In this document: in pieces, positions 33,213 through 44,163 of the stretch
How the letters are laid out: each line of letters begins with the position of its first letter
Position numbering within the stretch: position 1 is the stretch's first letter
Position numbers and translations under genes: made by a program
The notes under the pieces: model-generated
What the model was told of the DNA's origin: nothing
The model's database searches: none
What the model saw: only the letters and a program-made list of their open reading frames with translations
DNA from: Rugamonas fusca
GTDB taxonomy: Bacteria > Pseudomonadota > Gammaproteobacteria > Burkholderiales > Burkholderiaceae_D
Direction: 5' to 3'
Length of the DNA stretch: 64,000 bases
Assembly (NCBI RefSeq): GCF_014042365.1
Contig: NZ_JACEZS010000002.1
Coordinates: 248,001 to 312,000 of the forward strand

Positions 33213-33841
33213 GGTGCCTCCTTGTTTGCTGCACCGGCCTGGGCGCGATCGGACACGGCTGCCACCTTGACGATGCGCAGACGGTCGTTACGCTTGACGC
33301 GCACCGCGTCAGCCGGGTCGAAGTACTTGGTGTCCTTGCGCTTGCGCAGCGTCAGGGCCACGGCGGCGACGATGGCCAGCAGCAGCACGGCGGCGGCAAT
33401 CTCGAACGCGTAGATGTATTTGGTGTAGATCAGCAGGCCCAGTTCCTTGGTGCCGCCGATGTTGCCGGCGTTGGCCGGGCCTTGCGCCTCGAACGACAGG
33501 AAATTGCGCCACAACACGGCGGCCATTTCCAGCACGATCACGACGCCGATGAAGCTGGCCATCGGCAAGTAGCCCCAGAAGCCTTCGCGCATCTTGTCCG
33601 TGTTGATGTCCAACATCATCACGACGAACAGGAACAGCACCATGACGGCGCCCACGTACACGAGCACCAGCACGATGGCGAGGAACTCGGCTTTCAGCAG
33701 CAGCCAGATGGCGGCGGCCGAGAAGAACGACAGCACCAGGAACAGTGCGGCGTGGACCGGATTGCGGGCCGTGATAACGCGGGTCGCGGCCAATATCATG
33801 ATGGCCGAGAACACGTAGAACAAAGCAGTTTTAAATTCCAT
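33209..33841 (-). CDS. nuoJ: NADH-quinone oxidoreductase subunit J
   Basis: 210-residue complex I membrane subunit with five helices; the start [16 protein letters not shown], the [14 protein letters not shown] segment and the [19 protein letters not shown] helix with its pi-bulge are characteristic. A C-terminal cytoplasmic extension of about 40 basic residues follows the last helix. The start at 33841 is chosen from family alignment; the upstream frame to 33883 has no support. It is separated from nuoI by 87 bases, the largest gap inside the nuo operon. Confidence 0.96.
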   Translation of the reverse strand: MEFKTALFYVFSAIMILAATRVITARNPVHAALFLVLSFFSAAAIWLLLKAEFLAIVLVLVYVGAVMVLFLFVVMMLDINTDKMREGFWGYLPMASFIGVVIVLEMAAVLWRNFLSFEAQGPANAGNIGGTKELGLLIYTKYIYAFEIAAAVLLLAIVAAVALTLRKRKDTKYFDPADAVRVKRNDRLRIVKVAAVSDRAQAGAANKEAP

Positions 33842-33928
33842 AACTAACCCAAGAGACGTACAGTTTATTGATCGGCAGATCACGCGCTGCCCTGCTCCAC
33901 CGGAGCGAAACGGGCAGGACGGCGGCGA

Positions 33929-34417
33929 TTAGCGGTAAGGAGCGTCGGCCGCGCGTGCCGCGGCGATCTGCTCTTCGTAACGATCGCCCACGGCCAGCAG
34001 CATCTCTTTCGTGTAGTACAGATCGCCGCGTTTTTCGCCGTGGTATTCCAGTACGTGCGTCTCGACGATCGAGTCGACCGGGCACGATTCTTCGCAGAAG
34101 CCGCAGAAGATGCACTTGGTCAGGTCGATGTCGTAACGCGTGGTGCGGCGCGAACCGTCTTCGCGCTGTTCCGATTCGATCGAGATGGCCATCGCCGGGC
34201 ACACCGCTTCGCACAGTTTGCAGGCGATGCAACGCTCTTCGCCGTTCGGATAACGGCGCAGCGCGTGCAGGCCGCGGAAGCGCGGCGACATGGGCGTCTT
34301 CTCTTCCGGGTACTGGATGGTGATCTTGCGCGAGAACATGTACTTGCCTGTCAGCGCCATCCCTTTGATCAGTTCGGTCAGCATGAAGCTGCCGAAGAAG
34401 TCCTTGATACGTTCCAT
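33929..34417 (-). CDS. nuoI: NADH-quinone oxidoreductase subunit I
   Basis: 162-residue iron-sulfur subunit of complex I. Two 4Fe-4S motifs, [12 protein letters not shown] and [12 protein letters not shown], carry clusters N6a and N6b between the peripheral arm and the quinone site. AAGGAAAAG precedes the ATG at 34417, and the family homology begins [13 protein letters not shown]. Gap to nuoH is 11 bases. Confidence 0.97.
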   Translation of the reverse strand: MERIKDFFGSFMLTELIKGMALTGKYMFSRKITIQYPEEKTPMSPRFRGLHALRRYPNGEERCIACKLCEAVCPAMAISIESEQREDGSRRTTRYDIDLTKCIFCGFCEESCPVDSIVETHVLEYHGEKRGDLYYTKEMLLAVGDRYEEQIAAARAADAPYR

Positions 34418-34428
34418 TGTTCTTTTCC

Positions 34429-35514
34429 TTACTTCCAGATATTCCAGGATGTCTGCATCCAGCCTGCGACGAGGACCAGCCAAACCAGGGTCAACGGGAT
34501 AAATACTTTCCAGCCCAGACGCATGATCTGGTCATAGCGGTAGCGCGGGAACGTGCCGCGTACCCAGATGAACAGGGAAACGATGCAGAACACCTTCGCG
34601 AACAGCCAGAAGAAGCCACCGAAACCGCCCCAGAATTCCAGGAACTTGAACGGCGCGGACCAGCCGCCCAGGAACATGATGGACGCGAGCGTGCCGATCA
34701 GGATCATGTTGGCGTATTCGGCCAGCATGAACATGGCGTAGGCCATGCCCGAGTATTCGACCATGTGGCCGGCCACGATTTCCGACTCGCCTTCGACCAC
34801 GTCGAACGGGTGACGGTTGGCTTCGGCCAGGCCCGAGGTCAGGTAGACCACGAACAGCGGCAGCAGCGGCAGCCAGTTCCACGACAGGAAGTTGGCGCCG
34901 TGTTCGACGAAGTAGCCTTTTTGCTGGCCGGCGACGATGTCGATGAAGTTCAGCGAACCGGACACCATCAGCACCACGACCAGCACGAAGCCCATCGGGA
35001 TCTCATACGAAATCATCTGGGCCGAGGCGCGCATGGCGCCCATGAACGAGTACTTCGAGTTCGACGACCAGCCGGCGATGATGATGCCGTACACTTCCAT
35101 CGAAGTGATCGCCATCAGCAGCAGCAAGCCGGCGTTGACGTTGGCCAGCACGGCTTCCGGACCGAACGGCACCACCGACCAGCAAGCCAGGGCCGGCATG
35201 ATGGTCATGATCGGGCCCAGCACGAACAGGCCAGGGTTGGCCTTGGTCGGCGTGATGATTTCCTTGAACAACAGCTTGAGCGCGTCGGCGATCGGCTGCA
35301 GCAGGCCGGCCGGCCCCACGCGGTTCGGACCGACGCGGATCTGGATCCAGCCGATGAACTTACGCTCCCACAGGGTCAGGTAAGCAACCAGACCCATCAG
35401 TGGCATCAGCACGACGACGATCTTGATCATGGCCCACACCAGGGGCCAGACAGGCGCCAGCACACTGGCGGCGCCGGCATTGTTAATGGCGGTGACGAAT
35501 TCAGGCAGAGCCAT
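34429..35514 (-). CDS. nuoH: NADH-quinone oxidoreductase subunit H
   Basis: 361-residue membrane subunit that forms the quinone pocket with NuoB and NuoD. About eight helices; the conserved [23 protein letters not shown] and the acidic loop [19 protein letters not shown] are present. The start codon overlaps the nuoG stop by one base (TAATG), so translation is likely coupled. Confidence 0.97.
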   Translation of the reverse strand: MALPEFVTAINNAGAASVLAPVWPLVWAMIKIVVVLMPLMGLVAYLTLWERKFIGWIQIRVGPNRVGPAGLLQPIADALKLLFKEIITPTKANPGLFVLGPIMTIMPALACWSVVPFGPEAVLANVNAGLLLLMAITSMEVYGIIIAGWSSNSKYSFMGAMRASAQMISYEIPMGFVLVVVLMVSGSLNFIDIVAGQQKGYFVEHGANFLSWNWLPLLPLFVVYLTSGLAEANRHPFDVVEGESEIVAGHMVEYSGMAYAMFMLAEYANMILIGTLASIMFLGGWSAPFKFLEFWGGFGGFFWLFAKVFCIVSLFIWVRGTFPRYRYDQIMRLGWKVFIPLTLVWLVLVAGWMQTSWNIWK

Positions 35515-37841
35515 TATTTCCCCTCTCCTGCTTTTTCAACTGTGATGGAACCGAACATGCTGCCCAGGGCGGCGGTCGACGCGTGCGCGGCGGCCACGCG
35601 CACGGCGTTGGCAGGCAGGCCGGCGTCGATGGCGGCGACCAGGATGGCGCTGCCGGAACCCTGGCTGACTTTGACCTTGTCACCGGCCACCACGCCCAAC
35701 TGCTGGGCCAGTGCGGTGGACAGGTGCGCTTTCGGCGCGGCGGCGTCGGCCGTTTTCTGCAGCGACTCGGCGCGGCGCACGATGGCGTCGGCGAAGTAGA
35801 TCGGCACGTCGGTCACGCGCTCAGGAGCGTTGCCAGCACCGAACGCGGCTGCCACAGGGGCGGCCTTGGCGGCATTGTTCAGGCGGGCCGACACGTCGGT
35901 CACGCCGGCGCCCAGCACTTCGTCGCGGATCGCTTCCGAAGTTTCGTAGTCGAAGCCCGACAGGCCCAGCACGTTACCGAGCACGCGCAGCACTTTCCAG
36001 GCCGGACGGGTGTCGCCCAGCGGCTTGACGGTGCCGTTGAAGCTCTGTGCGCGGCCTTCGCAGTTGACGAAGGTGCCCGAGGTTTCGCTGAATGGCGACA
36101 CGGGCAGCAGCACGTCGGCGTAGTCCATGCCGTGCTTGTAGGCCGACATCACCACCACCATGTCGGCGCGCTTGAGCGCGTCGGCCGCTTGTTGCGGGTT
36201 GACGGCGTCCAGTTGCGGTTCCACGTTGAGCAGCAGGTAAGCCTGTTTCGGCGTGCTGAACACGGGCGCGGTGCCGCTGTTGGCGTTGGCGATCCAGGCG
36301 CCCACGGTGTTGGCGGCTTCCGTCAGCACGCCCAGCTTGGCGCCCGTCTGTTCGGCGATCCATTGCGCGGCGGCGTGCAGCGCGGCCGCTTGCGGATGTT
36401 GTACGGCGGCGTTACCGAGCAGCACAGCCTTGTTGTCACCGGACAGCAGGCTGGCGGCGATGGCGGCGGCCGTGTCGGACACGGTGACAGCCTCGAAGCC
36501 GGCCGGTGCGGCCACTTCCTTGGCCTTGGCCACGGCAGCGACCACTTGCGACAGCGCGGCCAGCCAGTCGGACGGCGCGGCGATCATCTTGTTGGCGATG
36601 GTCATCAGCTGGTCGTCGTCGGCCGCGTGCAGGATGGACAGCTTGGCGCCGCCCTTCACTGCCGTGCGCAAACGGGTGGCCAGCAGCGGGTGATCCTTGC
36701 GCAGGAACGAGCCGATCACGAACGCGCGGTTCAGCTGCGCGAAGTCGGCGATAGCCATGCCCAGCCATGGCTTGACGTCGGCGGCCAGCGAGAAGTCGCT
36801 GTGGCGCAGGCGCGTATCCACGCTGTCCGAGCCCATGGCACGGGTCAGCTTTTGCAGCAGGTGCAGTTCTTCCAGCGTCGAGTGCGGCGTGGCCAGTGCG
36901 GCCAGCGCGTTGGCGCCGTGTTCATGCTTGATGTTCTTCAGGCCGTGCGCCACGTATTCGAGGGCGGTCTGCCAGTCCACTTCCTTCCATTCGCCGCCCT
37001 GCTTGAGCATGGGGGCGGTCAAACGGTCAGCGGCTTCCAGGCCTTCGTACGCGAAGCGGTCCTTGTCCGAAATCCAGCATTCGTTGATGGCTTCGTTTTC
37101 CAGCGGCAGCACGCGCTTGACCTTGCCCTGCTTGACCTGAACGATCAGGTTGGCGCCCAGGCCATCGTGCGGGCTGACCGATTTGCGGCGCGACAGTTCC
37201 CAGCTGCGGGCGCTGTAGCGGAACGGTTTCGACGTCAGCGCGCCGACCGGGCACAGGTCGATCATGTTGCCCGACATTTCCGAGTTGACGGTCTGGCCGA
37301 CAAACGCGGTGATTTCCGAGTGTTCGCCGCGGCCGATCATGCCCAGCTCCATCACGCCGGCCACTTCCTGGCCAAAGCGTACGCAGCGGGTGCACTGGAT
37401 GCAGCGCGACATTTCCTGCATGGAGACCAGCGGGCCGCCATCCTTGGGCGCCACCACGCGTTTTTCTTCCTCGTAGCGGGACTCGCCCTTGCCGTAACCG
37501 ACGGCCAAGTCCTGCAACTGGCATTCGCCGCCCTGATCGCAGATCGGGCAGTCCAGCGGGTGGTTAATCAAGAGGAATTCCATCACGGACCGTTGTGCCT
37601 GCACGGCCTTGTCGGACGCGGAGCGCACGATCATGCCGGCCGACACGGGCGTGGCGCAAGCGGGCAAAGGCTTGGGCGCCTTTTCCACTTCGACCAGGCA
37701 CATGCGGCAGTTCGCTGCGATCGACAATTTCTTGTGATAGCAGAAGTGCGGAATGTAGGTTCCCAGTTTGTTGGCGGCGTCCATCACCATGCTACCAGCA
37801 GGGACTTCGACTTTTTTGCCGTCTATTTCGATTTCAACCAT
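35514..37841 (-). CDS. nuoG: NADH-quinone oxidoreductase subunit G
   Basis: 775-residue peripheral-arm subunit. The N-terminus holds the 2Fe-2S ferredoxin-like domain ([15 protein letters not shown]), the H..CxxC..C motif ([17 protein letters not shown]) and 4Fe-4S ligands ([17 protein letters not shown]). The rest is the molybdopterin-oxidoreductase-like domain, without a molybdenum role in complex I. The length is at the short end for a betaproteobacterial NuoG. A one-base overlap links it to nuoH. Confidence 0.97.
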   Translation of the reverse strand: MVEIEIDGKKVEVPAGSMVMDAANKLGTYIPHFCYHKKLSIAANCRMCLVEVEKAPKPLPACATPVSAGMIVRSASDKAVQAQRSVMEFLLINHPLDCPICDQGGECQLQDLAVGYGKGESRYEEEKRVVAPKDGGPLVSMQEMSRCIQCTRCVRFGQEVAGVMELGMIGRGEHSEITAFVGQTVNSEMSGNMIDLCPVGALTSKPFRYSARSWELSRRKSVSPHDGLGANLIVQVKQGKVKRVLPLENEAINECWISDKDRFAYEGLEAADRLTAPMLKQGGEWKEVDWQTALEYVAHGLKNIKHEHGANALAALATPHSTLEELHLLQKLTRAMGSDSVDTRLRHSDFSLAADVKPWLGMAIADFAQLNRAFVIGSFLRKDHPLLATRLRTAVKGGAKLSILHAADDDQLMTIANKMIAAPSDWLAALSQVVAAVAKAKEVAAPAGFEAVTVSDTAAAIAASLLSGDNKAVLLGNAAVQHPQAAALHAAAQWIAEQTGAKLGVLTEAANTVGAWIANANSGTAPVFSTPKQAYLLLNVEPQLDAVNPQQAADALKRADMVVVMSAYKHGMDYADVLLPVSPFSETSGTFVNCEGRAQSFNGTVKPLGDTRPAWKVLRVLGNVLGLSGFDYETSEAIRDEVLGAGVTDVSARLNNAAKAAPVAAAFGAGNAPERVTDVPIYFADAIVRRAESLQKTADAAAPKAHLSTALAQQLGVVAGDKVKVSQGSGSAILVAAIDAGLPANAVRVAAAHASTAALGSMFGSITVEKAGEGK

Positions 37842-37863
37842 GGTGATCGTTACCTGACGCAGC

Positions 37864-39159
37864 TTAGATGTAAGCGGGCACTAAGCAATGCTTGTGCTCG
37901 ACGTGATATTCAAATTCTTCGCGGAACTGTTTGACGAAAGCCCGCACCGGCATCGCCGCCGCATCGCCCAGCGCGCAAATGGTGCGGCCCTGGATGTTGT
38001 CGGCGATCGAGTTCAGCATATCCAGGTCCGACGCGCGGCCCTGGCCATGTTCGATACGATGCACCATGCGGTACATCCAGCCCGTGCCTTCGCGGCAAGG
38101 GGTGCATTGGCCGCACGACTCTTCAAAGTAGAAGTAGGACAGGCGTTCCAGCGCCTTGACCATGCAGCGCGTTTCATCCATCACGATCACGGCGCCCGAG
38201 CCCAGCATGGAGCCGGCCTTGGCGATCGAATCGTAATCGAGGTCGGTGTCCATCATGATCTCGCCGCGGATCACCGGAGCGGACGAACCGCCGGGGATGA
38301 CGGCCTTGATCTTCTTGCCGCCGCGCATGCCGCCAGCCAGTTCCAGCAGCTTGGCGAACGGGGTGCCCAGTGGGACTTCGTAGTTGCCTGGCAGGTTCAC
38401 GTCGCCCGAGATCGAGAAGATCTTGGAGCCGCCGTTGTTCGGCTTGCCCATGCCCAGGTACTTCTCCGGACCCATGTTCAGGATGAACGGCACGGCCGCG
38501 AAGGTTTCCGTGTTGTTGATGGTGGTCGGCTTGCCGTACAGGCCGAACGACGCGGGGAATGGCGGTTTGAAGCGCGGCTGGCCCTTCTTGCCTTCCAGCG
38601 ATTCGAGCAATGCCGTTTCTTCGCCGCAGATGTAGGCGCCATAACCGTGGTGCGCGTGCAGCTGGAAGCTGAACTCGCTGCCCATGATCTTGTCACCCAG
38701 GAAGCCGGCGGCGCGCGCCTCTTCCAGCGCTTCTTCAAAGCGCAAGTATTCCTGGAAGATTTCGCCGTGGATGTAGTTGTAGCCCACGGTGATGCCCATG
38801 GCGTAAGCGCCGATGGCCATGCCTTCGATCAGCGCATGGGGGTTGTAACGGATGATGTCGCGGTCCTTGAACGTGCCTGGCTCGCCCTCGTCCGTGTTGC
38901 AGACCAGGTATTTCTGGCCGGGGAACTGGCGCGGCATGAAGCTCCACTTCAGGCCCGTGGGGAAGCCGGCGCCGCCGCGGCCGCGCAGCGACGACGCTTT
39001 CAGGTCGGCGATGATCTGCTCGGGAGCGATCTTCTCTTGCAGGATGCGGCGCAGCGCGCTGTAGCCGCCGCGCTTGACGTAGTCTTCCAGATGCCAGTTC
39101 TGGCCATCCAGGCCGGCCAGGATGACCGGGTCGATGTGTCGGTTATGGAGTGACGTCAT
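37864..39159 (-). CDS. nuoF: NADH-quinone oxidoreductase subunit F
   Basis: 431-residue NADH- and FMN-binding subunit, the electron entry point of complex I. NADH/FMN motif [16 protein letters not shown], the FMN region [13 protein letters not shown] (reads [14 protein letters not shown]), and the 4Fe-4S ligands [12 protein letters not shown] are present. The ATG overlaps the nuoE stop (ATGA). The longer open frame to 39267 lies inside nuoE and is rejected. Confidence 0.97.
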   Translation of the reverse strand: MTSLHNRHIDPVILAGLDGQNWHLEDYVKRGGYSALRRILQEKIAPEQIIADLKASSLRGRGGAGFPTGLKWSFMPRQFPGQKYLVCNTDEGEPGTFKDRDIIRYNPHALIEGMAIGAYAMGITVGYNYIHGEIFQEYLRFEEALEEARAAGFLGDKIMGSEFSFQLHAHHGYGAYICGEETALLESLEGKKGQPRFKPPFPASFGLYGKPTTINNTETFAAVPFILNMGPEKYLGMGKPNNGGSKIFSISGDVNLPGNYEVPLGTPFAKLLELAGGMRGGKKIKAVIPGGSSAPVIRGEIMMDTDLDYDSIAKAGSMLGSGAVIVMDETRCMVKALERLSYFYFEESCGQCTPCREGTGWMYRMVHRIEHGQGRASDLDMLNSIADNIQGRTICALGDAAAMPVRAFVKQFREEFEYHVEHKHCLVPAYI

Positions 39160-39635
39160 TTCTTGAGTTCCTCGACCAGGGCGTCGATCTTGTCGTTGGA
39201 CATGAAGCTGCACATGCGGTGGTTGTTCACCAGCAGCACCGGCGCGTCGCCGCAGGCGCCCATGCACTCGCCTTCGATCAGCGTGAACTCGCCGTCGGCC
39301 GTGGTGTCACGGTAGTCGATGCCCAGCTTCTCTTTCAGGTGGTGGGCCGCGCGCTCGCCGCCCGACAGGGCGCAAGGCAGGTTGGTGCACACGGTGATCT
39401 TGTGCTTGCCGACCGGCTTGAGGTTGTACATATTGTAGAAAGTGGCCACTTCCTGCACGGCGATGGCCGGCATGCGGATGTAGTCCGCCAGTTCCTGCAT
39501 CACTTCGGGCGAGATCCAGCCCAGCTCAACCTGGGCGTGGGCCAGCGAAGCCATCACGGCCGACTGGCGCTGGTCGGCCGGGTACTTGGCCAGCTCGCGG
39601 TCGATTTTTTTGTAGCACTGCTCTGATAACAACAT
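39156..39635 (-). CDS. nuoE: NADH-quinone oxidoreductase subunit E
   Basis: 159-residue thioredoxin-fold subunit with a 2Fe-2S cluster. The four cysteines are visible: CTNLPC (residues about 86-91) and CMGACG (about 127-131). It starts 28 bases after nuoD; the upstream in-frame extension to 39704 lacks homology. Confidence 0.96.
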   Translation of the reverse strand: MLLSEQCYKKIDRELAKYPADQRQSAVMASLAHAQVELGWISPEVMQELADYIRMPAIAVQEVATFYNMYNLKPVGKHKITVCTNLPCALSGGERAAHHLKEKLGIDYRDTTADGEFTLIEGECMGACGDAPVLLVNNHRMCSFMSNDKIDALVEELKK

Positions 39636-39663
39636 ACTTTTGCCTTTCGGACTGTCTTTTCGC

Positions 39664-40917
39664 TTAGCGGTCGATTTCGCCGAAAACGATATCCTGGGTA
39701 CCAATGATGGTCACGGCGTCGGCGATCATGTGGCCGCGCGCCATTTCGTCCAGCGATTGCAGGTGGGCATAGCCCGGCGCGCGGATCTTCATGCGGTACG
39801 GCTTGTTGGCGCCGTCCGACAGCAGGTAGATGCCGAACTCGCCTTTCGGGTGCTCGACGGCGCTGTACGCTTCGCCCGGCGGCACGTGGAAACCTTCCGT
39901 GAACAGCTTGAAATGGTGGATCAGCGACTCCATGTTGGTCTTCATGTCGACGCGCGACGGTGGCGCCACCTTGCGGTTGCTCGACATGACAGGACCCGGA
40001 TTGTTGCGCAGCCATTCCACGCACTGCTTCATGATGCGGTTGGACTGGCGCATCTCTTCGATACGCACCAGGTAGCGGTCATAGCAGTCGCCGTTGGTAC
40101 CGACCGGCACGTCGAAGTCCATCAGGTCGTACACTTCATACGGCTGGTGCTTGCGCAAGTCCCAGGCGATGCCCGAGCCGCGCAGCATGGCGCCGGTGAA
40201 GCCCATGGCCAGCGCGTCTTCGGGCTTGACCACGCCGATGCCGACGGTACGCTGTTTCCAGATGCGGTTGTCGGTCAGCAGCGTCTCGTATTCGTCCACG
40301 TAGGTGGGGAAGCGGCGCGTGAAGTCCTCGATGAAGTCGAGCAGCGAACCCTGGCGGTTCTCGTTCAGCGCGGCGATCTTCTTGTCGCTGCGGATGATCG
40401 ATTTCTGGTGCTGCGGCATGGCGTCCGGCAGGTCGCGGTAGACGCCGCCCGGACGGTAGTAGGCCGCGTGCATACGGGCGCCGGACACGGCTTCGTAGCA
40501 GTCCATCAGGTCTTCGCGGTCGCGGAACGCGTACAGGAACGGGCCCATGGCGCCCACGTCGAGCGCGTGCGCGCCCAGCCACAGCAGGTGGTTCAGCAAA
40601 CGGGTGATCTCGTCGAACAGGACGCGGATGTATTGCGCGCGCAGCGGCACTTCCACGCCCAGCAGCTTCTCGATCGCCATCACGTAGGCGTGCTCGTTGC
40701 ACATCATCGACACGTAGTCGAGACGGTCCATGTAAGGCACGGACTGCAGGTAGGTCTTCTGCTCGGCCAGCTTCTCGGTGCCGCGGTGCAGCAGGCCGAT
40801 GTGCGGGTCGGCGCGCTGGATCACTTCGCCGTCCAGCTCCAGCACCAGGCGCAGCACGCCGTGCGCGGCCGGGTGTTGCGGACCAAAGTTCAGGGTGTAG
40901 TTTTTAATTTCGGCCAT
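39664..40917 (-). CDS. nuoD: NADH-quinone oxidoreductase subunit D
   Basis: 417-residue 49-kDa subunit that lines the quinone site with NuoB. The conserved start [15 protein letters not shown] with its quinone-site histidine, the [12 protein letters not shown] tyrosine region and the C-terminal [12 protein letters not shown] are intact. The ATG overlaps the nuoC stop by one base (TAATG). Confidence 0.97.
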   Translation of the reverse strand: MAEIKNYTLNFGPQHPAAHGVLRLVLELDGEVIQRADPHIGLLHRGTEKLAEQKTYLQSVPYMDRLDYVSMMCNEHAYVMAIEKLLGVEVPLRAQYIRVLFDEITRLLNHLLWLGAHALDVGAMGPFLYAFRDREDLMDCYEAVSGARMHAAYYRPGGVYRDLPDAMPQHQKSIIRSDKKIAALNENRQGSLLDFIEDFTRRFPTYVDEYETLLTDNRIWKQRTVGIGVVKPEDALAMGFTGAMLRGSGIAWDLRKHQPYEVYDLMDFDVPVGTNGDCYDRYLVRIEEMRQSNRIMKQCVEWLRNNPGPVMSSNRKVAPPSRVDMKTNMESLIHHFKLFTEGFHVPPGEAYSAVEHPKGEFGIYLLSDGANKPYRMKIRAPGYAHLQSLDEMARGHMIADAVTIIGTQDIVFGEIDR

Positions 40918-41510
40918 TATTTCGTCCCGTAATTTTCTTCGCGGATCACGCGCGGTACATTTTCACGCGGCTCGATCGTCACAGGCTGGTAGATCACACG
41001 CTTCTGTTCCGGGTCGTAACGCATCTCGACATAGCCCGACACCGGGAAGTCCTTGCGGAACGGGTGGCCGATGAAGCCATAGTCGGTCAGGATGCGGCGC
41101 AGGTCGTTGTGGCCGTCGAACAGGATACCCATCACGTCGAACGCTTCGCGCTCGTACCAGTTGGCGGTGCGCCACAGGCTGGTCACGGACGGCAGCAGCG
41201 GCATGTCGTCGTCGGCGGCGAACACGCGCACGCGCACGCGCCAGTTGTGCTTCACGGACAGCAGGTGCACCACGACGGCGAAACGCTGGCCATCCCAGGC
41301 GCCTTCGCCATAGTTGAGGTAGTCCACGCCGCACAGGTCGATCAGCTGGTCGAAGCCCAGCGACTTGTCATCGCGCAGCGTGCGCATCACGTCGAAGTAG
41401 TCGGCGGCCTTGACCACCAGGGTGATCTCGCCCAGCGCCACGGTGGCGCTAACGCGATCGCCCAGGGCGGAGCCGAGGGCGTTTTGCAGTGTTTCCAAAT
41501 GTGTAGTCAT
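40917..41510 (-). CDS. nuoC: NADH-quinone oxidoreductase subunit C
   Basis: 197-residue 30-kDa subunit of the complex I peripheral arm. The signature [20 protein letters not shown] matches the family motif (ERExxDMfGixFxGHpdLrrI). It is separate from nuoD, unlike the fused nuoCD of enteric bacteria. It follows nuoB by 15 bases. Confidence 0.97.
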   Translation of the reverse strand: MTTHLETLQNALGSALGDRVSATVALGEITLVVKAADYFDVMRTLRDDKSLGFDQLIDLCGVDYLNYGEGAWDGQRFAVVVHLLSVKHNWRVRVRVFAADDDMPLLPSVTSLWRTANWYEREAFDVMGILFDGHNDLRRILTDYGFIGHPFRKDFPVSGYVEMRYDPEQKRVIYQPVTIEPRENVPRVIREENYGTK

Positions 41511-41525
41511 AGTTGATGCGCCCCG

Positions 41526-42002
41526 TTAGCGTGCGATCGTGTTGGTGCGCTTGATCTTGTTCTGCAGCTGCATGATGCCGTACAGCAGAGCCTCCGCCGT
41601 CGGCGGGCAGCCCGGCACGTACACGTCAACCGGCACGATGCGGTCGCAGCCGCGCACCACGGAGTAGGAGTAGTGGTAGTAACCGCCGCCGTTGGCGCAG
41701 GAACCCATCGAGATCACCCAGCGCGGTTCTGGCATCTGGTCGTAGACCTTGCGCAGCGCGGGAGCCATCTTGTTGCACAGCGTGCCGGCCACGATCATCA
41801 CGTCGGACTGGCGTGGCGAGGGACGGAACACGACGCCGAAGCGGTCCATGTCGTAACGGGCCGCGCCCACGTGCATCATCTCAACCGCGCAGCAGGCCAG
41901 ACCGAACGTCATCGGGAACATCGAACCCGTACGCGCCCAGTTGATCAGCTTGTCGGCCGAGGTGGTGATAAAACCTTCGTTTAATACGCCTTCAATAGCC
42001 AT
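41526..42002 (-). CDS. nuoB: NADH-quinone oxidoreductase subunit B
   Basis: 158-residue subunit carrying cluster N2, the last cluster before quinone. The ligands are visible: the tandem cysteines of [10 protein letters not shown], then [11 protein letters not shown] and [11 protein letters not shown]. Gap to nuoA is 3 bases, so translation is probably coupled. Confidence 0.97.
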   Translation of the reverse strand: MAIEGVLNEGFITTSADKLINWARTGSMFPMTFGLACCAVEMMHVGAARYDMDRFGVVFRPSPRQSDVMIVAGTLCNKMAPALRKVYDQMPEPRWVISMGSCANGGGYYHYSYSVVRGCDRIVPVDVYVPGCPPTAEALLYGIMQLQNKIKRTNTIAR

Positions 42003-42005
42003 GGC

Positions 42006-42365
42006 TTATTCCCAATCAAGGGCACCTTTCTTCCAGATATACCAAAAACCGACCACGAATTCGGCGATGAACACCATCATCGTCACGAAGCCGGCCCAGC
42101 CCAGTTCGCGCATGGAGACGCCCCACGGGAAGAAGAATGCCGTTTCCAGATCGAACAAAATAAAGAGGATCGCGACCAGGTAGTACCGGACGTCGAATTT
42201 CATGCGCGCGTCTTCGAAAGCTTCGAAACCGCATTCATAGGGGGAGAGTTTTGCAGAGTCAGGCTTGTTGGGCCCGAGCAGGTGACCCAGGACTTGGGGC
42301 AGGATACCAACGCCGAGACCGACGAGGATGAACAACAGGACGGGGAAGTAATTTTCGAGGTTCAC
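42006..42365 (-). CDS. nuoA: NADH-quinone oxidoreductase subunit A
   Basis: 119-residue membrane subunit with three helices, first gene of the operon. The loop [20 protein letters not shown] with its conserved cysteine and the [11 protein letters not shown] motif are typical. The start is GTG at 42365, giving the N-terminus [12 protein letters not shown] seen in betaproteobacterial homologues; a longer frame to 42407 is rejected. The ribosome site is weak. The promoter must lie between 42366 and the terminator at 42494. Confidence 0.94.
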   Translation of the reverse strand: MNLENYFPVLLFILVGLGVGILPQVLGHLLGPNKPDSAKLSPYECGFEAFEDARMKFDVRYYLVAILFILFDLETAFFFPWGVSMRELGWAGFVTMMVFIAEFVVGFWYIWKKGALDWE

Positions 42366-42493
42366 GATTGATAAGCTTGATGTTGAACGATCGGTTGAAG
42401 GACACACTGCAGTGTTGCGGTATTGCGTTGCAGTGATCTTAACGTCCGACCCAAATCAACAGCTTAGACCAGGATCGAACGACACATCCTCGT

Positions 42494-42526
42494 AAAAAAG
42501 CCAGCTTAGGTACTCCCCTTGCTGGC
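42494..42526 (-). terminator. Rho-independent terminator between tRNA-Leu and nuoA
   Basis: On the minus strand, GCCAGC (42526-42521) and GCTGGC (42505-42500) pair, with an inner AGG/CCT pairing in the 15-nt loop, followed by six T (42499-42494). It ends the tpiA/secG/tRNA side transcription and leaves nuoA with its own promoter. Confidence 0.8.
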
Positions 42527-42537
42527 CTCTGATTTTT

Positions 42538-42623
42538 TGGTGCCGACGACGAGACTCGAACTCGTACAGCTTGCGCCACTACCCCCTCAAGATAGCGTGT
42601 CTACCAATTTCACCACGTCGGCA
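42538..42623 (-). tRNA. tRNA-Leu (GAG anticodon)
   Basis: 86-nt gene on the minus strand including an encoded CCA. The acceptor stem TGCCGAC/GTCGGCA pairs at all 7 positions. The anticodon arm CTATC-TTGAGGG-GGTAG gives anticodon GAG, which reads CUC and CUU leucine codons. A long variable arm and TTCGAGTC T-loop confirm a class II tRNA. It lies between secG and nuoA. Confidence 0.95.
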
Positions 42624-42726
42624 TTCATTAAGGCCGCTATTCTACTGTGTTTTGCGCACTTTGTTAATGCGAATTGCACTAAAACAAGGAAGAAAAACGA
42701 TAAATCTTTACTGAATCTCACTTTGG

Positions 42727-42758
42727 ATTGTTTTGACAGCTTTCACTGCCAAAACAAT
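42727..42758. repeat. ATTGTTTTG-nCAG hairpin in the secG/tRNA spacer
   Basis: ATTGTTTTGaCAG and CTGcCAAAACAAT pair over 12 of 13 positions around a 6-nt loop. It lies 42 bases downstream of the secG stop on the minus strand, in an AT-rich spacer. It has no T-run after it, so it is probably a 3'-stabilising or processing structure rather than a terminator. Confidence 0.5.
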
Positions 42759-42799
42759 AGGCAAGACGTTTACTGTATTACAAATGACTGACTTGTTGC

Positions 42800-43225
42800 T
42801 TACTTCGGAATCGATGCGGCGGGCGCGGGCGCGGCAGGTGCCGGCGCAGGCGCAGCCGGCGCAGCAGGCGCGGCCGCAGCAGGCGCAGTCGTCGCAGGGA
42901 TGGCGCCAGCGCCGCCAGCCGGTGCGGCAGGGGCCGGCGCAGGCGCCGCCACCTTATCCATCACGCCGCCACTCACGCCGGTGCTGCTGTGCGTTTGCAG
43001 GAACGACAGGCCCAGCGTGGCGCTGAAGAACAGGATCGCGGCCACGGCGGTCGACTTGGACATGAAGTTCGACGAGCCGGAGGCGCCAAACAGGCTGCCC
43101 GATGCGCCGGAACCGAAGGCAGCGCCCATGTCGGCACCCTTACCATGCTGCATCAGCACCAGGCCGATGATGGCCAGCGCCGACAAGACTTGCACCACAA
43201 CGATCAGATTGTACAAAGTGTTCAT
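42800..43225 (-). CDS. secG: Protein translocase subunit SecG
   Basis: 141-residue SecG of the SecYEG channel. Two membrane helices (about 5-25 and 55-77) surround the conserved cytoplasmic loop QHGKGADMGAAFGSGASGSL. The C-terminal 48 residues are an Ala/Pro repeat tail (APAPAPAAP, AAPAAPAAPAP) of low complexity, which is longer than in most bacteria. It follows tpiA by 61 bases, the usual order in betaproteobacteria. Confidence 0.95.
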   Translation of the reverse strand: MNTLYNLIVVVQVLSALAIIGLVLMQHGKGADMGAAFGSGASGSLFGASGSSNFMSKSTAVAAILFFSATLGLSFLQTHSSTGVSGGVMDKVAAPAPAPAAPAGGAGAIPATTAPAAAAPAAPAAPAPAPAAPAPAASIPK

Positions 43226-43286
43226 GTTATTTCGTTTTCAGAGTAAATAAGTTCTCAGCTTCCGCCCTGCCCCACCGCCCGCGCGC

Positions 43287-44033
43287 TCAGTGCGCGTGGA
43301 TGATGGCCAGGAAATCCGCTGCCTTCAATGCCGCACCGCCGATCAGTCCGCCATCGATGTCTGGCATGGACAGCAATTCCTTGGCGTTGTCCGGCTTCAT
43401 GCTGCCGCCGTAGAGGATATGCACGCCAGCGGCGGCCTGCGCATCCTTTTCCGCCAGCTGGGCACGCAACACCTGGTGCACGTCCTGCGCCATTTGCGGC
43501 GTGGCCGTCTTGCCGGTGCCGATGGCCCAAACGGGCTCGTATGCCACCACAATCTTCGCCACATCGCCGGCACCAATGGCTTCCAGCACGGCGCCCAGCT
43601 GTGCGCGCACGACCGAGTTGGTCTGGCCCGCTTCGCGCTCGGCCAGCGTTTCACCCACGCACACCACTGGCGTCAAACCGGCGGCCAGCGCGGCCACGGC
43701 CTTCTTCGCCACCAGTTCACTGCTTTCGTGATGATAGGCGCGGCGTTCCGAGTGCCCCACCAGCACATAACGGCAAGCGAAATCGGCCAGCATGGCGGCC
43801 GACACTTCACCCGTGTAGGCGCCGGCCGCGTGGACCGACACGTCCTGCGCACCCCAGGCGATGGCCGTACCCTGCAAGGCCGCCTGGCACTGGGCCAGGT
43901 ATGGCGCAGGCGCGCAGACCGCGCAGGCCGCGCCGGAGGCGCTCAAGCCAGCGGCGATACCGGACAACAACTCCGCATTGCCGGCAAGGCTGCCGTTCAT
44001 TTTCCAATTACCGATGACGAGTTTGCGTCGCAT
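43287..44033 (-). CDS. tpiA: Triosephosphate isomerase
   Basis: 248-residue glycolytic enzyme that interconverts dihydroxyacetone phosphate and glyceraldehyde 3-phosphate. Catalytic residues are in place: Lys in GNWKMNG, His in VLVGHSERR and Glu in [13 protein letters not shown], and the phosphate loop GGSMKPDNA. It is the first gene of the tpiA-secG-tRNA-nuo arrangement. Length is normal. Confidence 0.97.
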   Translation of the reverse strand: MRRKLVIGNWKMNGSLAGNAELLSGIAAGLSASGAACAVCAPAPYLAQCQAALQGTAIAWGAQDVSVHAAGAYTGEVSAAMLADFACRYVLVGHSERRAYHHESSELVAKKAVAALAAGLTPVVCVGETLAEREAGQTNSVVRAQLGAVLEAIGAGDVAKIVVAYEPVWAIGTGKTATPQMAQDVHQVLRAQLAEKDAQAAAGVHILYGGSMKPDNAKELLSMPDIDGGLIGGAALKAADFLAIIHAH

Positions 44034-44091
44034 AGTAGCCTAATTTTTTATTAACCCGTTATTCTAACGTGCGGCCGGAAGGCCGGTCAAA

Positions 44092-44111
44092 CCAGCGGCA
44101 TGTCCCGCTGG
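44092..44111. repeat. CCAGCGG/CCGCTGG hairpin downstream of the quinone oxidoreductase gene
   Basis: Perfect 7-bp stem with a 6-nt loop, 53 bases beyond the stop codon of the minus-strand oxidoreductase gene and upstream of tpiA. No T-run on either side. A weak terminator or a regulatory dyad for tpiA are both possible. Confidence 0.3.
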
Positions 44112-44163
44112 GCCAAAATTGGCGCATCGATGCGGATTTGTGGCGTTATCACCCCAAAATGCT

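Noticed and set aside
42519..42791. 90-codon plus-strand frame running over the tRNA-Leu gene
   Set aside because: The peptide VPTTRLELVQLAP is the well-known false translation of the antisense strand of a tRNA; the tRNA folds completely.
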